DNA of 64,000 nt from Fen-1254 sp963778945 (GCA_963778945.1 CAVZWL010000025.1:1-64000), one strand, 5' to 3'; positions 34,623-44,700 are shown, numbered from the stretch's first letter. The notes: generated by a model from the sequence alone, not told the origin. Numbers and translations: made by a program.

Positions 34623-34965
34623 CTCCAAATATGACTATACCAAATGTTTCGATATATTCCTGCCGATTTTTATCATACTCTTCTGCTCAAGGAACAAAGT
34701 GCAAATCGCCGTCAATCTCGATAGCAAGCTTTAATTCAGGACAATAAAAATCGAGAATGTATTGGTCAACTCCATATTGACGGCGATATTTGTATCCGTG
34801 CATCGCGTGGACATCATGTCCATGTTCATGTCCATGTTGATCGTCAGAACCTATCGCGACGCTATGTCGCGATAAATGTCTCAATGCTTTGCGATTTTGC
34901 TGCAATTTTGATAGCATCTTTCCATCTCGCCAAATTGGCGAATAAGTGGCGAGATTCTTAATCAT
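34623..34965 (-). pseudogene. DUF559 endonuclease-like protein, interrupted
   Basis: Vsr-like DUF559 fold: LQQNRKALRHL, KYRRQYGVDQYILDFYCPEL, KLAIEIDGDLHF. A TGA at 34687-34689 interrupts it just after LHFVP, and the expected tail AEEYDKNRQEYIETFGIVIF follows in frame. Between LRHL and GYKYRRQ there is an extra segment rich in His (GHEHGHDVHAMHG) whose DNA carries ATCGCGACGCTATGTCGCGAT, an inverted repeat, so a short repeat element seems to have entered the coding sequence without shifting the frame. Members are thought to be nucleases. Confidence 0.6.
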
Positions 34966-35284
34966 TTATATGATAAGCTGTAGAAGGTCCAAAATCATGT
35001 TTCTTAATTAATTTCAAATCCACAAACTTTTTCAAAAGCCATTCTGCTGTACTGTGTGATAATTCTGTTGCGGCTGCAAAGAAAAGCCGTCTTCGATTGC
35101 TTCTAGCAATTGGGCATTCCCGCGATAGTTGAATTTATTACACACACTGGGTCTCTTTTTTTAGCTTGCTTTTTCCCTTTTATCTCTACATCTTGTATAC
35201 GGATTCAGTGATTGAATCCTAAACTTTTTGGATCGGGGTGTCCTCGGTCGGCATTCAAGCCCGCTTCGGTGGGCTTGTTGCTTT
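34966..35284. other. Intergenic with gene debris
   Basis: Minus-strand debris (LLEAIEDGFSLQPQQNYHTV) suggests a decayed gene upstream of DUF559, without a recognisable start. Otherwise only the terminator-like hairpin at 35256-35286. Confidence 0.4.
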
Positions 35285-35286
35285 TT
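35256..35286 (+). terminator. Strong hairpin with TTCG loop
   Basis: CAAGCCCGC (35256-35264), TTCG loop, GTGGGCTTG (35269-35277), then TTGCTTTTT. A good plus-strand terminator, although no plus-strand gene is evident before it. It also sits at the 3' end of the minus-strand DUF3800 remnant. Confidence 0.6.
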
Positions 35287-36020
35287 AAGGGAATACTTTT
35301 AATCCATATCGCTGACCATTCTTCGTATAGATTTTCGGTGCAAGGACATCAAAGGATGGATTTGCTCTCCTTGAATCAAGTACATATCGCGCAATAGGAT
35401 AGGCAACAAGATCAGCGAGTTGAAGTCCCCCAATATCATCTGCTTTTGACTTGAATGTAATACTCTGACAGTACGCTTGAATCCTTTCCGGACTAATGTA
35501 GCCGGTTCCTCTTGCATGTAAGCGTTGAAAATGTTCTTGAAGCATTGCGTCTTCTTTTTTCCCACGCTTTTCGAGGATTATCTCTAATTGGTGTGGTCTA
35601 CCTGCAGATATCATCCAACAAAAAAATAGATCGCTCAATAATAAAAGAAAGTGCAATTTCGTACACATCGCTGGCAAGCTTGCCATATTGTTTGATGTGG
35701 TTTTCTTTGTTAATGGCTGAAGAAATGATGGTGTAACTTGATGTTCTTATAAGGTTATTGATTGCGGCATAAAATTATTTTTTTACCTTCACGTCAAAAA
35801 GAATTTGAAATTCGTTATCACACTTACGAATATCCCGCGAATGTAAGATGACCTTCCTGTCTCCCCAAAATCTTTTCTTGAGATCTTTTAATCCTTGATT
35901 TATAGAAATATAGTTTGGCTCTGAAATAACGATACCACAGAGTACAAAGACAGGAAAGTTCGGATCAATGCTCACCAATCCATGATCTCCGCTTTCATCA
36001 ATGAATAAAAAATGTTTCAT
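35285..36020 (-). pseudogene. DUF3800 protein, broken
   Basis: RNase H-like DUF3800 family. The N-terminus MKHFLFIDESGDHGL holds the IDESG motif. A TAA (at 35775-35777) stands where KVKK should continue with FYAAINNLIRTSSYTIISSA in the same frame, so this is a nonsense change, not an indel. A frameshift near 35600 then leads to LEKRGKKEDAMLQEHFQRLH and DDIGGLQLADLVAYPIARYV, the conserved C-terminal GLQLADLVAYP. Restored length about 240 residues. DUF3800 genes are common in mobile and defence regions; function unknown. Confidence 0.75.
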
Positions 36021-36154
36021 ACGAAGACGTTATTCTTCCCCCTCTAACTCTTTCCCCATTCGATATCTTATATAATAGTTGATAATAAAATCTAACTCCT
36101 CCTATGTAAAACCATAGTGCATTGCCATAATCATTTCGATTTCGTCAATGATAG
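36021..36154. other. Intergenic
   Basis: Nothing recognised besides the upstream region of the DUF3800 remnant. Confidence 0.3.
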
Positions 36155-36214
36155 AAGGAATTCGTTCCTTATCCAATTTTCAACATCTCTTGTTGCTATC
36201 GTTGAGTCTGCCAT
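36155..36214 (-). pseudogene. 5' fragment duplicate of the 32.5-kb gene
   Basis: MADSTIATRDVENWIRNEFL is 18 of 20 identical to the start of the protein at 32483-32878, and the DNA match runs over about 60 bp. The rest of the gene is absent. It shows that this stretch was duplicated or recombined within the island. Confidence 0.75.
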
Positions 36215-36347
36215 AATCCTTCAATTGTCTGAATCGCTGATGGATACTGATTTATGGATTACACAGAAAAGTTTTATCTATGTAATCTGTGTAATCTATG
36301 ATCTAATCTGTGATATACTTCTTCTATTACCTCGGACCTGCCCGCCA
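36215..36347. other. Short imperfect repeat near methyltransferase 3' end
   Basis: Around 36255-36325 the motif TAATCTGTG and its variants repeat several times (ATGTAATCTGTGTAATCTAT), forming a small hairpin with ATTACACAGA. No gene. Confidence 0.45.
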
Positions 36348-39300
36348 TTACGGTTTATACTTTTTATATTCTTCTTCGGTTATGGCGGGATCGATAATAC
36401 GCGTCTCTTTAAGCGTGAGATTGTATAAATGATACACCAACAGATCGTTCTCGCGCTCTAACACACTTGTGTCGGTTTCAGGATTTTTCTTCTTTGTGGA
36501 AAGTATTTGGTTGACACTCTTGACCATTTTATTATATAATTCATTATCCGATTGATTGTTGAAATCGATTGTACACATTGGTAATTGAGAAAGAAATTGC
36601 CGATTTGCTGACAACCAACCGCCGCGAAATGGGGCGCTAACAAATGGAAAGTACCAACGCCAAAGACTTGAATTTAGCAAGCCAAGCAAGAATAGCAAGT
36701 CATATCGAGAGGACTTAGGCTTAAGTGTAATTCCACCTACATCAACATTATCTAAGAAATGTGATCCTTCAATATCATAAGTAGCAATTAATTTTTCTAC
36801 GAGTCTTGGAACACAAATTTTCTTGCTGCCCTGTATGCCAAGATTTTGATTTCGACCGAAACGATACCATTCAGAGTCATTAAATTTACCACGTTCTCTT
36901 TCTTTCAAACGTTTCCTATTCGCTTGAAGGTATTCTGCACTTTTCGGATATTTACTTGAAATTATAGAATAACTTAACAACGATGGATTTTGCTCCTTTA
37001 CTTCATAGGGGAAAAGAATATATTGCCGATTAGGCAATGGGAGGAATCTATTAACATCTGTACCACTAACAAGTGGATGTAAAAGCCCCTTTTCAAAAGT
37101 CCATTCTTTACCTAGTGCCTTTGAATGCAAAATGATGGTTCTTTGAGTTTCCTCTATTAGATCCATGATAAAAACATCATCAGCGCTTGTTTGAACACCC
37201 ACAAAAATATCTGCTACATCACCTAATTTAATTGATAGCTTGTTTAGTTTATCAAACAGATTAGAATTTGGCCCAACAACAAAATTCCATTCTTTTTCAG
37301 TAATTTTATTTGAAGGTATTGCCATTGAGGGAGCGACCTCGTCTTCATACCAAGACTGCAAATCTTCTACTTTTACAAACCTACATCTTTCTATTCCGTA
37401 CCTATCAAGAAAAAGCAAACAAGTGTAATTAGTTACATCTTCGAATATTTGTTGATCTCCAAAATGGACTACATGCGCAAGATGTTTACCCTTTGAGATT
37501 AAGCCACGCAAATTTTCTCCATATTGTGCATTAAAAAATTTGTGAGGGAGAATGAATGTGAGTCTTCCTTTAGAGTTGAGAATACTAAGGCCATGTTCCA
37601 CAAAAACTACATAGATATCATAATTGCCAGATTTTGCCGCAGTATACTTGTCCTTAATAATATTCAACCACCTCAGATTTGTATCTTTGAGCATTTGTAT
37701 TCGAATATAGGGCGGATTTCCAATCACAACATCAAATCCATCAGAGTTGCCAAACATCCATTCCTTATCAAAGAAATCGGCATGAGCGTTCTGGTCGTAA
37801 GGATCCCAATCGGCAAGACGCATGGCATTGGTTTCTACAATATGCCTGTCCAACAGTTTCGTTTGCAGTTCTTCCACCTGCTTATTAATCTTTTTTATTA
37901 CCTCCTCGGTTTGTTTGCGCACACCGGCAAGAAGGTTTTTTTCTTTTAGGTTTTTCTCGCTTACCGCTTTTTGGCTTTTGAGTGTCTCTATCTGTCGCTC
38001 AATCACTTTTTGCGCTTCCAGAGTTTTTTGCTCCAGCAAAGCGCCCAATTGCTTGCGGAACTGTTCATCCTGTTTTTGCAAATCCTTTTTATTACGATAT
38101 GAGCGGACATTAAAAATATCTTTGCGCACTTTTTGCAATTTCCCAACCAACTGCTGTATATCGACGTTGTGCAAAGAACCTTGCATGCTTTCATCAATAC
38201 CGATCAATGTATTAGCGGCAACAAATTTTGTCTCAAGGTTCGGCAAAGAAAGCACGCCTCGGTTTTCTTTTGCGTCGTTGTATTTTTGGTCCACTAACAG
38301 CGAGATGAAGAACCGCAATTTGGAAATCTGTACGGCAATGGGCTGTATATCTATCCCGTAAATACAATTTTGTATCAGCACAAGCTTTCTACCATAATCG
38401 GCATAATTGTTTTCCGGGCTGAATGCCTCTTCAATTCTTGCCAACGTATCCCGCTGTATTTCGGGGTCGGGTATATTGCGCGCTGCATCTTCCTGCACTT
38501 TCTGCCACTTTGCATTATTCGGGTCGAGCTTATGGAGAATGTGAACTGTTTTCAGCAACATTCCCATCGGGAACGCGCCTGATCCGCACGCAGGATCGAG
38601 GATTTTACAGCGGCCAATTGCAGAAATAAGTCTATCTGTATCTGTGATGTTAAATGGATTAAGTCTCTCAGAATAGGATAAAAGATCGCGTAAATGATTT
38701 TCGAGTTCTTTTTCCTTTTCTTTCCATGGATTACGCTCAACTTTATCCTCAATTTTCAATTGCCCCTTTCTTGCATCATTCCCAAAAGCATCGACCTGTT
38801 CATGTCCGATTAAAACTGCTCCCGCTGCTTCATCCAGCATGACATTTTTCAAATATGCCAGAAGCGATTCATCCACCATATAGTTCACAATCTCGCGCGG
38901 GGTGTAGAAACTACCGGTAGCTTTACGAGCAGTGGTTCCGGTTTCAGGATTGTACGCCGCAAGCAGGTTTTCGAATATTCTTCCTAATAATTCTGGATCA
39001 AGGGCGACTTCTTCTTCAATCGGCGTATTTTCAGCTATGGTGAACTTATAGTCATTGAGAATATGAATAAGTCCCTTGACTTCTTCTTTGCTCCATTTTT
39101 TGTCTTCGAATACTTTGCTTAAATCGACTTTTCGCTTTTTTCCGAAGAACAACATATTGGGGACTTTGGGCTGGGGTTTTACATGGCGGGTAAAACCGTC
39201 AATAAATATATCCCCTTTTTGTTTATTGCCTCTTCTATCAAGGCAATCGAACAATCCGCCATTAAGAAACGGTATTGTCGAAAAAAGCTGGAGAGCTTGA

Positions 39301-40061
39301 TCCGGATTTTTGAACAACTCAGGAAAGCGATACTTATTTGCAATTGTATAATCTTCGTTGTAACCGGAAGAAGCTCTTTTTTCGCTCACCCATTCACGGT
39401 TCTTCGGCTCTTTTTCTGAGTTCATTTTTTGGTTGAGTGTAGCGAAGAACAGGTTCTGCAAAATGGCGCGATAGTAATTCCACTTCTTCTCCGATTGCAC
39501 GTCGCCATCTTTAAGGATTGCGGCTAATTTTTCCTCATCAAAAAGGTCATCCGGTACAAGATTTTTCTCTTTAAGAAACCAGACAAAAATAATACGTGTC
39601 AGCAGGCGGATAACATTAATGGATGCATTTTCACGCTCGTTTGTAATATTTGGCGCAAGCGGATATTCGACATTGGAAACAGCCCAATAGAACCAGTCAG
39701 CAATTTGGCGATAGAATTTCTTGTTCAGTTCGGAGATATTAAGCGTCTTGCGCCATGTATTGTGAAGAGCAATAAAATTTATTATCGGCTCTTTACTATT
39801 TTCTTTTAGTTCTTCAAACGAAAGATCAAATAGAATTTCAATATGTGCTCGATGAGGTTTCCCTATGCTAATATCTTTAATGAGAGTTACCTTCTCGAGA
39901 ACATCTTTGCTCGTATCTTGCCTGTGTAACCGGCGATCTATCACAGCAAGCGTCAAAAATGGACCATACTTAAAAAGTATCATCACAGGCATAGAAAACA
40001 AGCGATTGATCTCGCGCGTTATGTGCGATAATTGTGTCCGCGAATAAATTATGACCAGCAA
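36348..40061 (-). CDS. Eco57I-type DNA methyltransferase/restriction protein, main part
   Basis: Large gamma-class N6-adenine methyltransferase of the Eco57I/type IIG kind. The SAM motif DPACGSGAFPMGM is near residue 490, a long coiled coil with many K/E residues is near 640-720, and the catalytic GNPPYIR is near 770. A TaqI-type specificity domain ends with SAPFRGGWLSANRQFLSQLP near 1170. The true N-terminus is in the next entry: an extra T in the run at 40046-40048 (plus-strand AAA) splits the gene. Joined length is about 1,350 residues. A clear nuclease motif was not located. The gene directly follows a KilA-N gene and lies downstream of a PLD/SNF2 helicase, suggesting a composite restriction system. 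Confidence 0.88.
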   Translation of the reverse strand: MLVIIYSRTQLSHITREINRLFSMPVMILFKYGPFLTLAVIDRRLHRQDTSKDVLEKVTLIKDISIGKPHRAHIEILFDLSFEELKENSKEPIINFIALHNTWRKTLNISELNKKFYRQIADWFYWAVSNVEYPLAPNITNERENASINVIRLLTRIIFVWFLKEKNLVPDDLFDEEKLAAILKDGDVQSEKKWNYYRAILQNLFFATLNQKMNSEKEPKNREWVSEKRASSGYNEDYTIANKYRFPELFKNPDQALQLFSTIPFLNGGLFDCLDRRGNKQKGDIFIDGFTRHVKPQPKVPNMLFFGKKRKVDLSKVFEDKKWSKEEVKGLIHILNDYKFTIAENTPIEEEVALDPELLGRIFENLLAAYNPETGTTARKATGSFYTPREIVNYMVDESLLAYLKNVMLDEAAGAVLIGHEQVDAFGNDARKGQLKIEDKVERNPWKEKEKELENHLRDLLSYSERLNPFNITDTDRLISAIGRCKILDPACGSGAFPMGMLLKTVHILHKLDPNNAKWQKVQEDAARNIPDPEIQRDTLARIEEAFSPENNYADYGRKLVLIQNCIYGIDIQPIAVQISKLRFFISLLVDQKYNDAKENRGVLSLPNLETKFVAANTLIGIDESMQGSLHNVDIQQLVGKLQKVRKDIFNVRSYRNKKDLQKQDEQFRKQLGALLEQKTLEAQKVIERQIETLKSQKAVSEKNLKEKNLLAGVRKQTEEVIKKINKQVEELQTKLLDRHIVETNAMRLADWDPYDQNAHADFFDKEWMFGNSDGFDVVIGNPPYIRIQMLKDTNLRWLNIIKDKYTAAKSGNYDIYVVFVEHGLSILNSKGRLTFILPHKFFNAQYGENLRGLISKGKHLAHVVHFGDQQIFEDVTNYTCLLFLDRYGIERCRFVKVEDLQSWYEDEVAPSMAIPSNKITEKEWNFVVGPNSNLFDKLNKLSIKLGDVADIFVGVQTSADDVFIMDLIEETQRTIILHSKALGKEWTFEKGLLHPLVSGTDVNRFLPLPNRQYILFPYEVKEQNPSLLSYSIISSKYPKSAEYLQANRKRLKERERGKFNDSEWYRFGRNQNLGIQGSKKICVPRLVEKLIATYDIEGSHFLDNVDVGGITLKPKSSRYDLLFLLGLLNSSLWRWYFPFVSAPFRGGWLSANRQFLSQLPMCTIDFNNQSDNELYNKMVKSVNQILSTKKKNPETDTSVLERENDLLVYHLYNLTLKETRIIDPAITEEEYKKYKP

Positions 40062-40413
40062 GTTCTACCACAAAAAACAAATATGATTCAATGGCTATTT
40101 TATTTCCATCATCTTTTGTCACGACAGCTTTGGAATCGAACATGTCTGTTGTTTTAATTAATTCATTAGCGGAGAGTTGGAACAAAAGGTCAACATATTT
40201 CCAATCCTTTACTTGTGCCTTTTCTTCATTAAAGCGAGAATCAACAGAGATATATGATTCCCTGAATTGAAAAAAGGATGGTTTATCTAATGGAGATCGC
40301 CTATCGGTCGTGTATCCCAATGTTTCAAACAAGGCAAGTGAGTTCTTTGTCAGGTCACCCGATACAAACGATTTCAATGCAGATTCAATTTCACTTCTTT
40401 TGTCGGTAGACAT
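39970..40413 (-). CDS. Eco57I-type methyltransferase, N-terminal part (frameshifted)
   Basis: First 120 or so codons of the methyltransferase: MSTDKRSEIESALKSFVSGD, LALFETLGYTT and ESYLFFVVELAGHN. Natural continuation is YSRTQLSHITREINRLFSMP in the other frame, where the family keeps a conserved block. Removing one T from the TTT run on the coding strand (40046-40048) restores it. The ATG is 1 base after the KilA-N stop, so the two genes are translated from one message. Confidence 0.82.
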   Translation of the reverse strand: MSTDKRSEIESALKSFVSGDLTKNSLALFETLGYTTDRRSPLDKPSFFQFRESYISVDSRFNEEKAQVKDWKYVDLLFQLSANELIKTTDMFDSKAVVTKDDGNKIAIESYLFFVVELAGHNLFADTIIAHNARDQSLVFYACDDTF

Positions 40414-40414
40414 A

Positions 40415-41242
40415 TTATTTCAGCTTCTTGATTTGAGTATATTGCAGCAATGATTTCATTTGTGTAATTGCGATAGAATTTAATTGTTTTAATCTCTCAT
40501 TTTGATGTAAGCCTTGATGTATGAGAACAGCATTTAAGCTTTCAAGATTGGAAAGTACTACCAATTGCTCTATTTGGGCATGGTCGCGGATGTTCCCATC
40601 CAGCGCCGGGTTGGCATCGCGCCATTCTTTTACCGTCATGCCGAAGAGTGCAACATTCAGCATATCCGCTTCATTTGCATACGTAAAGGTTATTTGTACT
40701 TTCGTAAGCGTTTGCGGTATAAGTTTTTCTTTTATCGCATCGGTGTGGATCCGGTAGTTTACCTTCGCGAGGGTGCGCTGGAGATTCCATCCAAGCCGAA
40801 GTCGCTTCGTTTCGTCTTCCTTCAATCTCTGAAACTCTTTAATAAGGTAGAGTTTAAACCCCGGCGAAATCCATGAAGCAAATTCAAAGGCAATGTCTTT
40901 ATGGGCAAACGTGCCGCCGCCATATCGACCGGTTTTGGATGTAACCCCGATTGCGTTTGTTTTTTCATTCCATTGTTTCGAACTTAGCACAAACCCATTG
41001 CTGCCGGCGTCGTTTTTAATGTTACTGAATTCCGTAACATTAAAATCCGGGTTGTGCATTTGCTCCCATAATCCCATAAATTCAATCGTAAATTTCGTAC
41101 TCATCCAATGAGAGATGACCAGTCCGGTCGATTCCTGGTTCTTGTGCTTTGCGATATCGGTAAGAGATATGTAATCATGTTGAGCACTGGAGATAACGGT
41201 AATTTCTTTTCCGTGAACGTGTATTTTTTGAGTTTTCGACAT
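40415..41242 (-). CDS. KilA-N domain protein
   Basis: Start at 41242, after AGGGGATG; the longer frame to 41293 would run into the upstream fragment. An N-terminal KilA-N DNA-binding domain spans roughly residues 1-110: HDYISLTDIAKHKNQES, ISHWMSTKFTIEFMGLWEQM, NPDFNVTEFSNIKNDAG, GGTFAHKDIAFEFASWISPG, FKLYLIKEFQRLKEDE. A helical C-terminal half of 150 residues follows. KilA-N proteins come from phages and defence islands and bind DNA. Here it is between the helicase and methyltransferase genes, so it may regulate or target that system. Confidence 0.85.
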   Translation of the reverse strand: MSKTQKIHVHGKEITVISSAQHDYISLTDIAKHKNQESTGLVISHWMSTKFTIEFMGLWEQMHNPDFNVTEFSNIKNDAGSNGFVLSSKQWNEKTNAIGVTSKTGRYGGGTFAHKDIAFEFASWISPGFKLYLIKEFQRLKEDETKRLRLGWNLQRTLAKVNYRIHTDAIKEKLIPQTLTKVQITFTYANEADMLNVALFGMTVKEWRDANPALDGNIRDHAQIEQLVVLSNLESLNAVLIHQGLHQNERLKQLNSIAITQMKSLLQYTQIKKLK

Positions 41243-41243
41243 A

Positions 41244-41531
41244 TCATCCCCTTTTTTCGAAGAGATGCAACGCGACGACAGATCCGGCGGCACATCCCGA
41301 AGTGGTAAACCTCTCGAATTCGAGAGGTTTAAAATCCGGATTGCAGAGTTGCTCCCACAATCCGATAAACTCGATAGTGCTTCTGCTACGCATCCAATTA
41401 TTTATTACAGCAAATGGTTCTATATTATTTCTGGATTTTGCAATATAGGTAAGAGATATATAATCGTTTACTCCTTGAGAAAGGAGTGTAATCTCTGTCC
41501 CTTTTACGGTAATACTTTTACTTTTATTCAT
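41244..41531 (-). pseudogene. Truncated KilA-N copy
   Basis: The N-terminal 70 residues of a second KilA-N gene (VNDYISLTYIAKSRNNIEPF, VINNWMRSRSTIEFIGLWEQ, NPDFKPLEFERF) are followed by foreign sequence (TTSGCAAGSVVALHLFEKRG) and a stop one base before the intact KilA-N start. The junction coincides with a perfect 24-bp palindrome at 41307-41330. It retains its own start, preceded by AAAAAGTAGA, and may be a leader peptide or just a relic. Confidence 0.7.
41307..41330. repeat. Perfect 24-bp palindrome
   Basis: Twelve bases, AAACCTCTCGAA, are followed directly by their exact reverse complement. The palindrome lies within the truncated KilA-N copy, where the homologous coding sequence (FKPLEFERF) ends. 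Confidence 0.8.
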
Positions 41532-41598
41532 AGTTCTACTTTTTAAAGACTATAAATTCGTTAAATATAATTATGGCAAATATCGCCATAATTAAAAT

Positions 41599-41675
41599 CA
41601 GGGATTATAGACGCTCTCCCAAATTCCAAGAAACTCTACGGTATTTCTATTCCTTAACCAATCGGAAAATAATCA
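41599..41675 (-). pseudogene. Third KilA-N fragment
   Basis: A minus-strand piece reading LFSDWLRNRNTVEFLGIWES and VYNP matches the most conserved KilA-N block of the two downstream copies (DWLRNRxTIEFxGLWE). No start, and a stop right after NP. It shows that at least three KilA-N units once stood in tandem here. Confidence 0.6.
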
Positions 41676-41725
41676 CCTCTTATTGAATCATAACCACGTT
41701 ACCAATTCAAAGTTGTTCATTTCTT

Positions 41726-44700
41726 TTACTTGTTTATCAAAGGAACGAGAAGTCCGGCTCTATCGGTAGTCAGTTTTTGATTTTGCCGTTTACGGAAAAT
41801 CAGAACGATTTCATTTACTGCTTTTTTTAACAATTCGGTATAACGATTCATTTCGGCGCCATGCTTGGTTTCCGAATTAAAGAGATCGCATAATTCCTGA
41901 TATGCTTCCGTTTTTCCCTGACATAGTAAACGATAGACTTCAAGTATCTGTTTTGCATTTGTGTAGTTGAACCGTACCTGTCCATCGTCCCATATATATA
42001 CTAAAAAATACGGCTGCAACGGATTTACTTCTTCAGTTCCATCCGTATCCCCTTTTTGTTTTAAGCAATAAATAATGCCCGGCTTGATAATCTTCTTTTC
42101 CGCTTCTGAGAATTTATCAAGATTAAGACGTTGAGGTTGAATGCCTGTCGGTGATGGAACGACAGCATACAATCCAAACGGAGCATCGTGCAGTTTCTTT
42201 CGATTATTTTCCAAATAGTTAGAAAGCTCCACCCTGAAATCGTCCAATGTAAAATCGGTCAGCGAAATGCTTTCATTCATTTCTTCAAGATCGAGCACTT
42301 CATTTTGCAGCCGTTTTAATTGCTGGTTTCTGTATTTAAGATCATCTTCAATAAGGTCTTCGAGTTGTTCCGTATTCAGTATATTATCTTCACCGGTAGC
42401 AGTTACATCAACCAATGCCATTCTTGCTTCCACGCGTGCCTTTAAATTGATATAATTATCCAAATCTTTCGTCGGCCAAAAATTTACCAATTGAATCTTT
42501 TCATTATGGCTTCCCAACCGGTCGATACGTCCGAAACGCTGTATAATACGAACGGGATTCCAATGAATATCATAATTAATCAGATAATCACAATCCTGTA
42601 AATTTTGTCCTTCACTGATGCAATCCGTTGCAATAAGAATATCGATTTCTTTATCGCGAGGCATATTTTTCATTTTTTCCCGACTCTTTGCAATCGGAGA
42701 AAAATTCGTCAGGATATTTCCAAAATCATTCCTCCCAAACGTGGTTTTTGTAAAACTTCCCGCCACTAATGCACTATTCAGGCCAAGTTCTTTTAATGCC
42801 CATGGTTCAATATTTTTATAAAGATATTCTGCCGTATCGGCAAATGCTGTGAATATCAATACCTTTTTATTGGCTCCGTTAATCGGATTTTTGATCTTTT
42901 GGACGATCTGATCCCGTAATTCCTTTAATTTTGCGTCCCGATCCGGAGTGACGGCAACCGCATTATTATAGAGATCTGAAAGAGCGGCCCTATCATTTTC
43001 AAGATCTTTAAGCCATTTATCGAGTTCTAAATCAGCTAAATCGAATTTTAATTTTTTACCAACCTGCCATTGCTCGATTTCATCCGGATTGTCTTCTAAT
43101 TCCACTTCAGCGGGCTGCGCATCCGATAAATCCTGCTCGGATTTTACGGATTTTGATTTCTTAAAATCATTGATTTTTTCTTTTAAACTGTCGATTTTTT
43201 TTATCGTTCTATCAATCGATATTTCAAACGATTCGATGGAGCTTTCAAGCCGTTTAAGATAATTCACCTTCATCATTCCAATGAGAAAATGTTCGCGTTC
43301 TTTTTGTGTGAAGGAAAGCACTTGCTGGGTTCCTTCTGCTTCATATTTTTTCCGGACATCTTCATCGTCTTTCAAATACGCCGATGGATTATAAATGGAA
43401 AGTCTATATTCCAGTATCTTTTTATTAAGCGCATCATACGTAAAGAACCGATCTTGCAGATCGATATTGGGATAGATCGAATGAGGTTTTAAGCGTTCAG
43501 AGAATTTTCCCACTGATTCGAGCTGATAAAATGATTTGATATGTTTGCGGCTTCGGGCAATTGTCACTTCGTCCAGCAATTTAAAGAACGATGAATCCAA
43601 TCGTTCCAATAATTGTTTGACATTCCGGTTCGGATTCTTTTTATGGTCTGCCCAGTTTGTAAATTGTGTCTGCGCATTTTTAAGCGTATTTTCAATGTCT
43701 TTTATCTGTGTATCTTCAAATAAAGCATCTTTTCTTCCTTCGGTTATTAACAATATTTGATTCCGTAAGTCCCTTAGATTATTATTCACCGGAGTTGCAG
43801 AAAGTAGAAGAACTTTTGTTTTCACTCCTGATTTAATAATTCGTTCCATCAGCCACTTAGCCCGGTTCATCCTGACTTCACCGTTATCTTTCACTTTATC
43901 CATCGGATTTCCGCGAAAGTTATGGCTTTCATCAATGACAACGAGGTCGTAAACATTCCAATCAAAATTTTCAAAAAGTTGACCGTCTGCGTCGGATTTC
44001 CCCGTAATGCGTCCTAAATCGGTATGATAAAGAATATGATAATTGAATCGATCTTTTTTAAACGGATTAAGAGAATTATTTTTACTGGATTGGAATACGG
44101 TCCAATTATCCGATAATTTTTTAGGGCAAAGAACTAAAACATTTTTATTCAATTTTTCAAAGTACTGGATAACTGCAAGCGCCTCGAATGTTTTACCCAA
44201 TCCGACACTATCGGCGATAATGCAACCGTTGTGCTTTAGGATTTTATTGATTGCTCCCTTTACGCCGTGTTTTTGAAAGTCGTATAACATCGTCCATATT
44301 TCACTCTCGAAAAATCCGGTCTGCTTATCTAATAAACCTCCCTTATCTTGCTCCGAAAGAAATTTTTCAAATAAATGATACAGAGTCTTGTAGTAAATAA
44401 ATTCCGGTTCATTCTCCACATAGAATTGATCTAAATATTTCAACACTTCCGATTTAACATCTTCCACGAGCCCGGTTTTATCGTGCCATAGACTTTCGAA
44501 CCATTTTTCCAGATCCTCCAAATCTCTTCGGTCTTGAATGACCATATTGAGTTCAATATTGTTGCTTCCGGCCAAACCCAGTCCATTGACAGTGAAATTC
44601 GAGCTTCCCATGATTGCTTCTTTTACACCGCTCGGATTTTCTATATGATACATTTTCCCGTGCAGGAAGTTCGGCTTTACCATCGATTTGATTTCGACTT

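Noticed and set aside
36348..40413. Calling the methyltransferase BREX PglX
   Set aside because: Its N-terminus and TaqI-type C-terminus fit the Eco57I/type IIG group, and a separate PglX C-terminal fragment exists at 34.4 kb.
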